In this document: piece by piece, positions 25,324 to 32,919 of the stretch
Layout of the letters: every line of letters starts with the position of its first letter
Numbering within the stretch: the stretch's first letter is position 1
Assembly: GCA_025964675.1 (NCBI GenBank)
Contig: JAOPYI010000184.1
Span: 1-43,872, forward strand
Direction: 5' to 3'
Source of the DNA: Sphaerisporangium sp.
GTDB taxonomy: Bacteria > Actinomycetota > Actinomycetes > Streptosporangiales > Streptosporangiaceae
DNA length: 43,872 nt
The notes under the pieces: model-generated
What the model was told of the DNA's origin: nothing
Database searches by the model: none
What the model saw: the letters and a program-made list of their open reading frames with translations, nothing else
Translations under genes and position numbers: made by a program

Positions 25324-25380
25324 GCGCTCCGCCTCCCGGGGGACGCCCCCGGAAGGCGAGGCCGCATCACGGCGGAGCGC
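25324..25380. other. Nested, possibly three-branched hairpin element
   Basis: GCGCTCCGCC (25324-25333) and GGCGGAGCGC (25371-25380) are perfect 10-base arms. Between them lie CCGGGGG-ACG-CCCCCGG (25336-25352) and a small GGC-GAG-GCC (25355-25363). It lies 90 bases after the Asp-box gene and just before an MFS remnant. It may be a compound terminator or a structured RNA element. Confidence 0.5.
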
Positions 25381-25414
25381 CCTACAGGACGCGTCCCACT
25401 CCGCAGAGGAAATA

Positions 25415-25648
25415 GGATTCAACCGTCTCCAGCGTTGGGGCGAGGACCGGCATGTCGCGCTGTCGTACGCCGCGTCGTTCGTGGCACGCGCCGACCTCGC
25501 CGTGGTCGTGGGGTTCATGACCCTGTGGATCGTCGACTACGCGACCACCGAGCGCGGGGCGGGCCCGCTGCTGGCCCAGCAGGTGCCCGCCGGTGTGCGT
25601 GGCTCGGCGTTCGGAGGGACGCTGGTGAAACCAGTGGCGCGGACGTAG
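25415..25648 (+). pseudogene. Remnant of an MFS transporter
   Basis: The plus frame reads like the middle of a major-facilitator permease: a charged loop with GEDRHVALSYAASFVARADLA, then a helix (VVVGFMTLWIVDYATT), then a jump to QQVPAGVRGSAFGG, which resembles a cytoplasmic loop of MFS proteins. It ends at the stop at 25646. Two helices at most remain, so it is not functional. The break at ERGAG-PLLAQQ suggests an internal deletion. Confidence 0.55.
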
Positions 25649-25687
25649 TCAGGTTGCGTTCAGGCGGTTTGCGCAAGCCTGGCCGTC

Positions 25688-26530
25688 ATGACGACTACTC
25701 GACGGCTCACGGCCACGCCACAGGGCCGCCAGATGTTGAACAAGGTGCCCGAGGTCACCATCTTCTTCTGGATCATCAAGATCCTGTGCACAACGGTCGG
25801 CGAGACCGCCGCGGACTTCCTGAACACGAATCTGAACCTCGGCCTGACCAACACGACGTACGTCATGGCCGTCCTGCTGGTCATCACGCTGTTCTTCCAG
25901 TTCAGGGCGAGGAAGTACGTCCCGGGGATCTACTGGGTCGCGGTCGTCCTGATCAGCGTCGTCGGCACGCTGATCACCGACAACCTGACGGACAACTTCG
26001 GCGTCTCCCTGGAGACGACCACCGTCGTCTTCGGCGTCGCGCTGGCCGCGACCTTCGGGGCGTGGTACGCGAGCGAGAAGACCCTGTCCATCCACACCAT
26101 CTACACGGTCCGGCGCGAAGCCTTCTACTGGCTCGCCATCCTGTTCACCTTCGCCCTGGGCACGGCGGCGGGTGACCTGGCGGCCGAGAAGATGAACCTC
26201 GGCTACCTGGTGTCGGCGCTCATCTTCGGCGCGCTGATCGCGATCGTGACCGTCGCCCACTACGGCGTGAAGCTCAACGCTGTCCTGGCCTTCTGGATCG
26301 CCTACATCCTGACCCGTCCCCTCGGGGCCTCCCTCGGCGACTATCTCTCGCAGGCTCCCGGCGACGGCGGCCTCGGCCTCGGGACGATCGCGACGAGCGC
26401 GCTGTTCCTCGTCACGATCCTCGGCTTCGTCGCCTACCTGACCATCTCGAGGAGGGACCAGACCGCTCCCAAGGCCCTCGGAGGAGAAGAGCAGGGGCTG
26501 ACCGCTTCGAGCGGCCACAGGGCCCCGTAG
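25688..26530 (+). CDS. COG4705-type membrane protein with eight helices
   Basis: A 280-residue integral membrane protein of the COG4705 group (uncharacterised). Eight hydrophobic helices form four repeats of a helix pair, each opening with a glycine/threonine-acid pattern: TTVGETAADFL (helix 1), VVGTLITDNLTDNFG (helix 3), ALGTAAGDLAAE (helix 5) and RPLGASLGDYLS (helix 7). The repeated polar residues inside helices suggest a transport or ion-conducting path. I gave the ATG at 25688; a second ATG at 25733 starts at MLNKVPEV, where family members often begin, and neither has a good ribosome site. Two similar segments, GTCAGGTTGC and GTTCAGGCGG, lie just upstream. Confidence 0.72.
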   Translation: MTTTRRLTATPQGRQMLNKVPEVTIFFWIIKILCTTVGETAADFLNTNLNLGLTNTTYVMAVLLVITLFFQFRARKYVPGIYWVAVVLISVVGTLITDNLTDNFGVSLETTTVVFGVALAATFGAWYASEKTLSIHTIYTVRREAFYWLAILFTFALGTAAGDLAAEKMNLGYLVSALIFGALIAIVTVAHYGVKLNAVLAFWIAYILTRPLGASLGDYLSQAPGDGGLGLGTIATSALFLVTILGFVAYLTISRRDQTAPKALGGEEQGLTASSGHRAP

Positions 26531-26717
26531 AGGGGTCTCCCGAATCGATAGCGCTCTGGATTGCTGTGTTCGCGCGGCGGGGATTCATGGAACCGGACGG
26601 GGAGCGAAGTGAGGAACCCGAATGCCTTCCCGGGGAATTCCAGCCTCGCACCGAAGACCTCCGCCGCCGGCAGTCCACAATCGCCCGCCGTCTGTATTCG
26701 ATGAGCAACGCGAAAAC

Positions 26718-26740
26718 GGCCGGAGCCATTGGCTCCGGCC
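26718..26740 (-). terminator. Terminator of the small secreted protein gene
   Basis: GGCCGGAGCC-ATT-GGCTCCGGCC is a perfect 10-base stem. On the minus strand it is followed by GTTTTCG, a short T-run, 30 bases after the stop at 26771. Confidence 0.8.
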
Positions 26741-26770
26741 ATTTGAAATCCTGCGAGTCGCGAGGAATGA

Positions 26771-26968
26771 TCAGCCCCAAGGAGTGTTGCCGCTCGGCAC
26801 GGAGGGGGTCGGCGTGGGAGTGGGCGAGGGCGTGACGGTCGCAGTGGAAACCTCGGTCGTAGTGGCGGTCTCCGCCATCGCCATGGTCCCGAGGGCGGTG
26901 ACGCCACCCGCGCCGATGATTGTGAAGACGATGACCCGGGCGGCGATGTTCCTGACGTTCTTGCTCAT
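26771..26968 (-). CDS. Small secreted Thr/Pro-rich protein (65 aa)
   Basis: A 65-residue protein. Residues 1-32 form a signal peptide (basic MSKNVRNIAARV, then a hydrophobic core ending MAMA). The mature part of about 33 residues has a Thr/Val stretch (TATTTEVSTATVT) and PSPTPTPTPSV, ending in GNTPWG. It has no cysteine and is probably unstructured. I chose the ATG at 26968 with AGGGG ten bases upstream; an upstream in-frame start at 27028 is not needed. A strong terminator follows. It could be a cell-wall-associated or signalling peptide; no family is recognised. Confidence 0.6.
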   Translation of the reverse strand: MSKNVRNIAARVIVFTIIGAGGVTALGTMAMAETATTTEVSTATVTPSPTPTPTPSVPSGNTPWG

Positions 26969-27136
26969 TTTCAGCTGACCCCTCGTTTGTGGCGGTGGCT
27001 CACATCCGCCCTGTTTTCCCTGTCGCAATAGCGAAGGTATTAGGGGTCGCTATCTGGTCGTTATCGGTACGCTTCTCGTCCACTAAGGCCGGTGCCCCGG
27101 GGCCCGCGAGCCTCTCGTTCGCGGCCAGAGGCGGAG

Positions 27137-27243
27137 CCGACGAGCGGTACCCACCGACCGCACCTGCGGCGGGCACCGGCTCGTCGGGGTGATGCGCCGG
27201 TCACCGGCCGCGACCCGGCCGGTGGACCAGCCTGACCTGGTCC
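27137..27243. repeat. Run of inverted repeats in the 500-base gap before the GH59 gene
   Basis: The 26969-27471 gap has no gene but holds three consecutive inverted repeats: CCGACGAGC (27137-27145) with GCTCGTCGG (27179-27187), CACCGGCC (27202-27209) with GGCCGGTG (27217-27224), and GGACCAG (27224-27230) with CTGGTCC (27237-27243). The last also carries the direct repeat CCTGACCT (27231 and 27242). TTGACA at 27365 may be a -35 element for the GH59 gene, without a clear -10. Confidence 0.55.
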
Positions 27244-27471
27244 TGACCTCAACATGAACCAGCGGTTTCCGACAGAGACCACCATCGGTGATTGTGGGCG
27301 TGGGAACTGCCACTTTGCGTCCTGATAGGGCTGGTTCGACGTGAGGGTGTGTGCCCGCTCGAGGCTTGACAGCGCTGTTTACGAGTGTTCAATCAAGTGG
27401 GAATGTGGCGTTTTATGTGACCCCGAATGGGATGTCACCGCGTGAAGCAGCCCCCCTGAAGGGACCCCCCA

Positions 27472-29874
27472 ATGGCTCAAGGATCAGACCTCCGACCGGC
27501 CCTCAGCAGGCTCCGGTACGTGGTGCTCGCCGTGCTCGCCATGGTGGCCGTCGTGACGGTCGTCGTCGAGTCGCCCGCGCAGGCGGCCACGTCGATCACG
27601 ATCAACGGCGGCTCGGGCGGCCGCACGCTCGACGGCGTGGGCGCGATCAGCGGCGGAGGCGGCAACAGCCGCCAGCTCATCGACTATCCCGAGCCGCAGC
27701 GCGGGCAGATCCTCGACTATCTCTTCAAGCCGGGCTACGGCGCGGCCGTACAGATCCTCAAGGTGGAGATCGGCGGGGACACCAACTCCACCAGCGGCGC
27801 CGAGCCGAGCCACCGTCACACCGCCGCGGACCTCGACTGCAACCGGGGCTATGAGTGGTGGCTGATGGAGCAGGCCAAGGCGCGCAACCCGAACATCAAG
27901 CTGGCGGGTCTGTCCTGGGGTGCTCCGGGATGGATCGGCAACGGCAACTTCTGGTCACAGGACATGATCAGCTACCTGGTCGACTGGCTGAGGTGCGCCA
28001 AGAACAGCCACGGGCTCACCATCGACTACCTTGGCGGCTGGAACGAGCGCGGCCGTGACCTGAACTGGTACGTCAACCTCAACACAGCGCTGGACGCAGG
28101 CGGCTTCGGCAACGTCAAGATCGTGTCCTCGGACGACGCCGGTTGGTCCGTGGCCGACGACGTGGTGAACAACACCGCGTTCCGCAACGCCGTGGACATC
28201 CTGGGCTCGCACTATGTGTGCGGCTACCGCAGCGGCCAGACCCAGTGTCCCAGCTCCACGAACGCCCTCAACTCCGGCAAGACGCTGTGGGCCAGCGAGA
28301 ACGGCTCCGATGACTACAACGACGGGGCCAAGGCCCTCGCGCGCGGTATCAACCGCGACTACATCGACGGCAAGATGACCGCCTACCTCAACTGGCCGAT
28401 CATCGCCGCCATCACCCCGAACCTCCCCTGGCCCACGATGGGCGTCGCCGTGGCACCCGAGCCGTGGTCGGGGTACTACTCGATCGGCAAGAACGCCTGG
28501 ACGATGGCGCAGACGACCCAGTTCACGGCACCCGGCTGGCGCTACCTGGACTCCTCCAGCGGTTACATAGGCGGCGTCCGCAACAACGGCAGCTACGTCT
28601 CGCTGAAGTCGCCCGACAACTCCGGCTACAGCACCATCATCGAGACCGTGGACGCGAGCGCGGCGCAGACGCTCGACTTCACCGTCACCGGCGGCCTGTC
28701 CACCGGCACCGTCCACGTGTGGTCCACCGACCTCAACTCCGCGAGCTCCGGCGACTACCTGCTGCACGCGAGCGACATCACGCCCTCGGGCGGCGCGTAC
28801 TCGGTGACCGTCCAGCCCGGCCGCGTCTACACCGTCACGACCACCACGGGCCAGGGCAAGGGCACCGCCACGAGCCCGGCGCGCAGGTCGCTGGCGCTGC
28901 CGTACTCCGACAACTACGACGGCTACACGACCGGGAAGGAGGCCAGATACCTGATGGACCAGCAGGGGGCCTTCGAGGTGACCGCGTGCGGCGCGGGCCG
29001 TGCGGGCCGGTGCGTGCGCCAGATGGCCCCGCGCATGCCGATCGTGTGGGACGGGGCCTACGATCCGTACGCGCTGCTCGGCGACGTGAACTGGAACAAC
29101 TACACCGTCTCCTCCGACGTCCTGCTGGAGCAGGCCGGCTACGTCCAGCTCATCGGCCGCGCGGGTACGCAGCACTACGGGCCGGCCGGGCAGAACGCGT
29201 ACTACCTGCGGGTCAGCGACACCGGCGCCTGGTCGATCCTTCGCAACAACGTCGACAACGCCGTGACGACGCTGCGCAGCGGCACCGTGGCAGCTCTCGG
29301 CACCGGCCGGTGGCACACTCTCTCCCTCGGCTTCTCGGGCGCCACGATCACCGCCAAGGTGGACGGCGCGACGGTGGGCTCGGTAGCCGACTCGACCTGG
29401 GGCGCCGGCCAGATCGGCATCGGCACCGGCGCGACCGAGACGGCGCAGTTCGACAACCTGTCCATCACACCTGGCCCGGGCAACGGCTCGTCCGGCGTGC
29501 TGCGCAGTGCGGCATCGAGCCGCTGTCTCGACGTCCCCGCCCAGTCCCAGGCCAACGGCACGCAGGTGGCGATCTGGGACTGCAACGGCGGCACCAACCA
29601 GCAGTGGAACCTCACCTCAGGCAAGCAGCTCCAGGTGTACGGGAACAAGTGCCTGGACGCCGAGGCGAGCGGGACCGCGCCCGGCACCAAGGTGATCATC
29701 TGGGACTGCGGCAGCGGCGCCAACCAGCAGTGGAACCTCAACGGCGACGGCACGGTCACCGGCGTGCAGTCAGGCCTGTGCCTGGACGTCACCGGCGAGG
29801 CGACCGCCAACGGCACGCTCGTGGAGCTGTGGACCTGCACCGGCGCCGCCAACCAGAGGTGGAGCCGCACGTGA
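27472..29874 (+). CDS. Secreted GH59 galactocerebrosidase-like enzyme with LamG-like and CBM13 domains
   Basis: An 800-residue secreted glycoside hydrolase. The signal peptide is about residues 1-38 (ending AQA). Residues 42-375 are a GH59 TIM barrel (DGVGAISGGGGNSRQL, ILKVEIGGDTNSTSGAEPSH, RGYEWWLM). By the GH59 pattern Glu192 (GGWNERG) is the acid/base and Glu276 (WASENGS) the nucleophile. A beta-domain follows, then a LamG-like lectin domain (about 475-665), as in human GALC, and finally a ricin-B-type CBM13 (about 672-800) with three QQW/QRW repeats (NQQWN, NQQWN, NQRWS). It should remove beta-linked galactose from extracellular glycans or glycolipids. AAGGGA lies before the ATG. Confidence 0.88.
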   Translation: MAQGSDLRPALSRLRYVVLAVLAMVAVVTVVVESPAQAATSITINGGSGGRTLDGVGAISGGGGNSRQLIDYPEPQRGQILDYLFKPGYGAAVQILKVEIGGDTNSTSGAEPSHRHTAADLDCNRGYEWWLMEQAKARNPNIKLAGLSWGAPGWIGNGNFWSQDMISYLVDWLRCAKNSHGLTIDYLGGWNERGRDLNWYVNLNTALDAGGFGNVKIVSSDDAGWSVADDVVNNTAFRNAVDILGSHYVCGYRSGQTQCPSSTNALNSGKTLWASENGSDDYNDGAKALARGINRDYIDGKMTAYLNWPIIAAITPNLPWPTMGVAVAPEPWSGYYSIGKNAWTMAQTTQFTAPGWRYLDSSSGYIGGVRNNGSYVSLKSPDNSGYSTIIETVDASAAQTLDFTVTGGLSTGTVHVWSTDLNSASSGDYLLHASDITPSGGAYSVTVQPGRVYTVTTTTGQGKGTATSPARRSLALPYSDNYDGYTTGKEARYLMDQQGAFEVTACGAGRAGRCVRQMAPRMPIVWDGAYDPYALLGDVNWNNYTVSSDVLLEQAGYVQLIGRAGTQHYGPAGQNAYYLRVSDTGAWSILRNNVDNAVTTLRSGTVAALGTGRWHTLSLGFSGATITAKVDGATVGSVADSTWGAGQIGIGTGATETAQFDNLSITPGPGNGSSGVLRSAASSRCLDVPAQSQANGTQVAIWDCNGGTNQQWNLTSGKQLQVYGNKCLDAEASGTAPGTKVIIWDCGSGANQQWNLNGDGTVTGVQSGLCLDVTGEATANGTLVELWTCTGAANQRWSRT

Positions 29875-29878
29875 CGGC

Positions 29879-30060
29879 TCATCGCTCGGCGACCCGGTGG
29901 GCCGTCGTCGCCAGCAGGGGCAGGGCCGAGCCCGGCCCCGCGACGAGCCGCCCCCACGGCTGCCCGTGCAGGGAGACCGGCGCCTCGGAGACGGCGTCCT
30001 CGACAGCCCGCCACGCCTCCCGGTCGCCGGCCACGCCGGGCGCGTTGTCCGTTGAAGGTA
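29879..30060 (-). pseudogene. C-terminal stub of an unidentified gene
   Basis: The minus frame ending at 29879-29881 has strongly GC3-biased codons and reads VAGDREAWRAVEDAVSEAP, then SLHGQPWGRLVAGPGS and LLATTAHRVAER. It has no credible start and stops being coding-like next to the palindrome at 30069. It looks like the last 45-60 codons of a gene whose front was lost. A lost regulator of the deaminase operon is possible, but the family is not recognised. Confidence 0.4.
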
Positions 30061-30068
30061 GCCATAGT

Positions 30069-30085
30069 ACGGACGATCTGTCCGT
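30069..30085 (+). promoter_or_regulatory. Operator-like palindrome before the deaminase gene
   Basis: ACGGAC-GATCT-GTCCGT is a perfect inverted repeat 34 bases before the deaminase start. GTCCGTT also occurs at 30047 as a direct repeat. It has the look of a TetR-type site. Confidence 0.5.
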
Positions 30086-30118
30086 TCCCGAAGCCCCCTC
30101 CGGGGGGATAGTGGGCAC

Positions 30119-30580
30119 ATGACCAGCAACGTTGTCAGTCCGGCCGCGATGCTCAGCGTGGCACTCGAGGAGGCCAGGAAGGGATACGCCGAGGGCGGCA
30201 TCCCGATCGGCGCGGCGCTGTTCGCGCCGGACGGCCGGCTGCTCGGCCGGGGCCGCAACCGCCGCGTACAGGACGGCGATCCGTCGATCCACGGCGAGAC
30301 GGCCGCCTTCCGTGACGCGGGACGGCAGCGTACCTACCGCGGCACCACCATGGTGACGACCCTGTCGCCCTGCTGGTACTGCAGCGGCCTGATACGCCAG
30401 TTCGGCATCACCGGACTGATCGTCGGAGAGAGCCGTACCTTCACCGGCCAGCACGAGTGGCTCGCCGAGAACGGCGTGAACGTGGTGGTCCTCGACTCCC
30501 CGGAGTGCGTGGAGCTGATGACCGGGTTCATCGCCGCCCATCCCGCCCTGTGGAACGAAGACATCGGAGAGGACGCATGA
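30119..30580 (+). CDS. FCY1-type cytosine deaminase
   Basis: A 153-residue zinc deaminase of the CDA superfamily. The zinc site is His58-x-Glu60 (IHGETAAF; Glu60 is the proton shuttle) and Cys85-x2-Cys88 (LSPCWYC). The arrangement closely follows yeast cytosine deaminase Fcy1: GYAEGGIPIGAALF, LGRGRNRR, and the end with FI-x4-P-x2-W-x-EDIGED. It converts cytosine to uracil in pyrimidine salvage. This is distinct from the larger amidohydrolase-type CodA found in many bacteria. A weak ribosome site (GGGGGGATAG) precedes the ATG. It sits behind a palindrome and is followed by gene debris, so its former operon partner may have been lost. Confidence 0.85.
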   Translation: MTSNVVSPAAMLSVALEEARKGYAEGGIPIGAALFAPDGRLLGRGRNRRVQDGDPSIHGETAAFRDAGRQRTYRGTTMVTTLSPCWYCSGLIRQFGITGLIVGESRTFTGQHEWLAENGVNVVVLDSPECVELMTGFIAAHPALWNEDIGEDA

Positions 30581-30613
30581 ATTCAGTCCGGTCATCGATC
30601 TCACCCCCGCGGG

Positions 30614-30721
30614 TGGAACCTGCCCGGCAAGTCCGCCCAGTGGTTCCATCCCAACTTGGAGATGGGCGCCCGTCTGTACACTCAGACGATGGACGCGGTC
30701 ACCTTGGCGCCCGGATTCTAG
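30614..30721 (+). pseudogene. C-terminal stub (36 codons) after the deaminase
   Basis: The plus frame ending in the TAG at 30719-30721 reads WNLPGKSAQWFHPNLEMGAR, then LYTQTMDAVTLAPGF, with GC3-biased codons. Upstream of 30614 the frame stops looking coding-like. It resembles the end of an SGNH-type hydrolase or similar enzyme, but I cannot name it. The next gene begins with the base right after its stop. Confidence 0.4.
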
Positions 30722-31219
30722 TTGACACGACTCAAACTGCCCGGCCTGGCTGTGACGGTGGGTCTCTTGCTCGCCGTCACAGCTCCGGCCTGCGCTTTCG
30801 AGTCGCCTCGCGAACGGGTCACCCGCCTTGCCGCCGAAGGCGCCCGACACGAGGTCGACGGGGCCAGGACGCGGATGATCGGTCTCCTGCGGGAGGGCTG
30901 GAAATCCGGCCGGCTCTCCCCGGACAAGACCATGGAGGCGCTCGAACACGATTTCGGGCGGCGCGACGGCACACCCTACAGCGGGGCCATCTTCGCCATG
31001 GAGCCGGAACCGGATGGGACCGTTCATGCCGACATGGTCCTCACGTCGGGGGCCTCGGCAGGTGGTGGCCTCAACTATGTTCAGATGGGGGCCGCGGCCT
31101 GCGTCAGACTCTCCGGGAGACCAGCACCGGACCCCGCGGTCACCGTAAGCGACGTCACCTGCCCGGACGGCGTGGCGGCGAACAACGTGGTCGTCGTCAA
31201 GGTCGGCAAGTCGAGCTGA
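30722..31219 (+). CDS. Secreted hypothetical protein
   Basis: A 165-residue protein starting with TTG directly after the TAG of the preceding stub. Residues 1-26 form a signal peptide (MTRLKLPG, hydrophobic core, ending APACA). It is not a clean lipobox, although Cys24 might be lipidated. The N-terminal half is helical and charged (RERVTRLAAEGARHEVDGAR); the C-terminal half is beta-rich with two cysteines near residues 127 and 148. I do not recognise a family. No ribosome site is visible, so translation may depend on coupling to upstream reading frames, or the true start may differ. Confidence 0.55.
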   Translation: MTRLKLPGLAVTVGLLLAVTAPACAFESPRERVTRLAAEGARHEVDGARTRMIGLLREGWKSGRLSPDKTMEALEHDFGRRDGTPYSGAIFAMEPEPDGTVHADMVLTSGASAGGGLNYVQMGAAACVRLSGRPAPDPAVTVSDVTCPDGVAANNVVVVKVGKSS

Positions 31220-31262
31220 GCTCCACGGTCGGCCGCCGACCGGCGGGCGCCGGCCGCGACGG

Positions 31263-31298
31263 GTGTGTACGGCCACCGTCGGCGGCAGCCGTACACAT
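31263..31298. terminator. Bidirectional terminator
   Basis: GTGTACGGC (31265-31273) and GCCGTACAC (31288-31296) form perfect 9-base arms between the convergent ends at 31219 and 31310, with flanking CCGGCC and GGCCGG possibly extending the stem. Confidence 0.65.
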
Positions 31299-31309
31299 CC
31301 TCAGGCCGG

Positions 31310-31825
31310 CTAGCCGACGCTGATCTTGTCGAGGTTGGGGCCGCCGTTGACCGTCGTGGCTGTGGCCCGGATGGTGTTGGCTCCGGCGTTGAGGTTGACG
31401 GTGAACGTGTCGTCGGCCCAGGTGGTCCAGGCGCCGGTGCCGTTGTAGGACCGGCTGGGCGACACGACCGTGCCGTTGACGGCGATGTCCATGGTCCGGT
31501 TGGCGGTGGTGCCGTTGGGGTACCGCAGGGTGACCGTCGCGGGGCCTGCCGTGGCGGCGTTCATGGCGAACTCCACGTAGGAGCCGGTGAGGTTGTCGTA
31601 GTTGACGAACCCGGTGCCGGAGAAGCCGGCGTGATTGGACTCCACCACGCCCTGGGAGATGGTCGCGTCCTCGGCCTCGTAGGTTCCCGGCTGTGGCGTG
31701 GGGCGCCACCGGCGTAGCTTCCGCCGATCCAGGCCTCTTCGACGCGCAGCCTCGAGATGCCGTGGCTGTTCACCTTTTCGAGGCGGACGTGCCTCGCCGT
31801 GGTGGCGGGCAGGTCGATGATCTGG
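31310..31825 (-). pseudogene. Frameshifted C-terminus of a secreted glycan enzyme (F5/8-like plus CBM35)
   Basis: On the minus strand, about 31825-31700 encodes the end of a discoidin-like domain (FQIIDLPATTARHVRLEKVN, then WIGGSYAGGAP). After a frame change in the linker near 31700 comes a complete CBM35/CBM6-type module (TYEAEDATISQGVVESNHAG, FSGTGFVNY, NTIRATATTVNGGPNLDKIS) ending at the TAG at 31310. The joined linker GGSYAGGAP-TPQPGTYEAED reads naturally, so one indel explains the break. The catalytic domain is missing; sequence upstream of about 31830 is unrelated. It is the tail of a lost carbohydrate-active enzyme. Confidence 0.65.
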
Positions 31826-32033
31826 AATCGGCGGCGACGCCGAGGACCGGGCGAAGGTGGCCGCGTGGGTCGACGCCGCGCTCAGGAAGATCGGCTTCCT
31901 GGGCGGGGCCGATCGCCATGGTCGCCGGCGTGGCGCTAGGGGCGAGCGCTGGGCTGGCTTGACCTCAAGCCGAGTCGAGGTTGCATGCTCATCGTGGCGT
32001 TCCCGCCGATGAACGAAACAGAGGGGCCTGCTC

Positions 32034-32882
32034 ATGATCCTTGTTACCGGGGCGACCGGCAATGTCGGCCGCCACGTGGTGTCGGCGCTGCTGGACAAGG
32101 GCGCCGACGTGCGTGCGCTGACCCGCGACCCCGCCTCCGCCGGCCTGCCGGAAGGAGCCGAGGTCGTGCGCGGCGACCTCGCCGACCCCGCCGGCCTGGA
32201 CGCCGCTCTGGAGGGGGTCGAGTCGGTGTTCCTCGTCTGGCCCACGCTTTCCGCCGACCACGCCGCGCCCGCGACCATCGACGCCATCGCCGGACGCGCG
32301 CGCCACATCGTCTACCTTTCCGCGCGGGGCGTGTCCCACGACCTGGAACAGGAGCCGGAGTCGATCCTCGGTTCCCATGCCCGCATCGAACGCCTGATCC
32401 GAGGGTCCGGGCCGGAGTGGACGTTCCTGCGCGCGGGCGGGTTCGCGGCCAACACCCTCATGTGGGCACAGCAGATCCGGGACACGGGCGTCGTCCGCTG
32501 GTTCCATGGGAACGCCGCCCGGTCGCTGATCCACGAGCGGGACATCGCCGCCGTGGGGGTGAGCGCGCTGGCAGGCAAGGACCATCACGGGGCGGCGTAC
32601 GTCCTGACCGGCCCTGAGACGCTGACCCAGGCCGAGCAGGTGACCACCATCGGTGAGGCGATCGGCCGCCCGCTCCGCTGGGAGGAGCTGCCGCCGGACA
32701 TCGCGCGGCGGCAGATGCTCGCCCAGGGCTGGCCGCCCTCGCTGGTGGAGGGCATGCTCGGCGCGCACGCCGCGACGGTCACGGTGCCGGAGCGCGTCAC
32801 GTCCACGGTCGAGGAGATCACCGGCACTCCTGCCACCACGTTCCGCCAGTGGGCGACCGATCACGCCCACGACTTCCGCTGA
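32034..32882 (+). CDS. NmrA-like NAD(P)-binding atypical SDR protein
   Basis: A 282-residue Rossmann-fold protein. The dinucleotide motif GATGNVGRHV is at residues 6-15, followed by LTRDPASAGLP and GDLADPAGLDAAL, typical of NmrA/HSCARG-type short-chain proteins. The active-site YxxxK of classical SDRs is not in place; the corresponding region reads IVYLSARGVS. Such proteins serve as redox sensors or as quinone/NAD(P)H reductases. The ATG at 32034 has GAGGGG 8-9 bases upstream. The preceding 800 bases are debris, so the gene has its own promoter or reads through from nothing recognised. Confidence 0.8.
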   Translation: MILVTGATGNVGRHVVSALLDKGADVRALTRDPASAGLPEGAEVVRGDLADPAGLDAALEGVESVFLVWPTLSADHAAPATIDAIAGRARHIVYLSARGVSHDLEQEPESILGSHARIERLIRGSGPEWTFLRAGGFAANTLMWAQQIRDTGVVRWFHGNAARSLIHERDIAAVGVSALAGKDHHGAAYVLTGPETLTQAEQVTTIGEAIGRPLRWEELPPDIARRQMLAQGWPPSLVEGMLGAHAATVTVPERVTSTVEEITGTPATTFRQWATDHAHDFR

Positions 32883-32919
32883 AACGCGCTCGCCGCGCGA
32901 CGGCCGTACATGGCACGGT

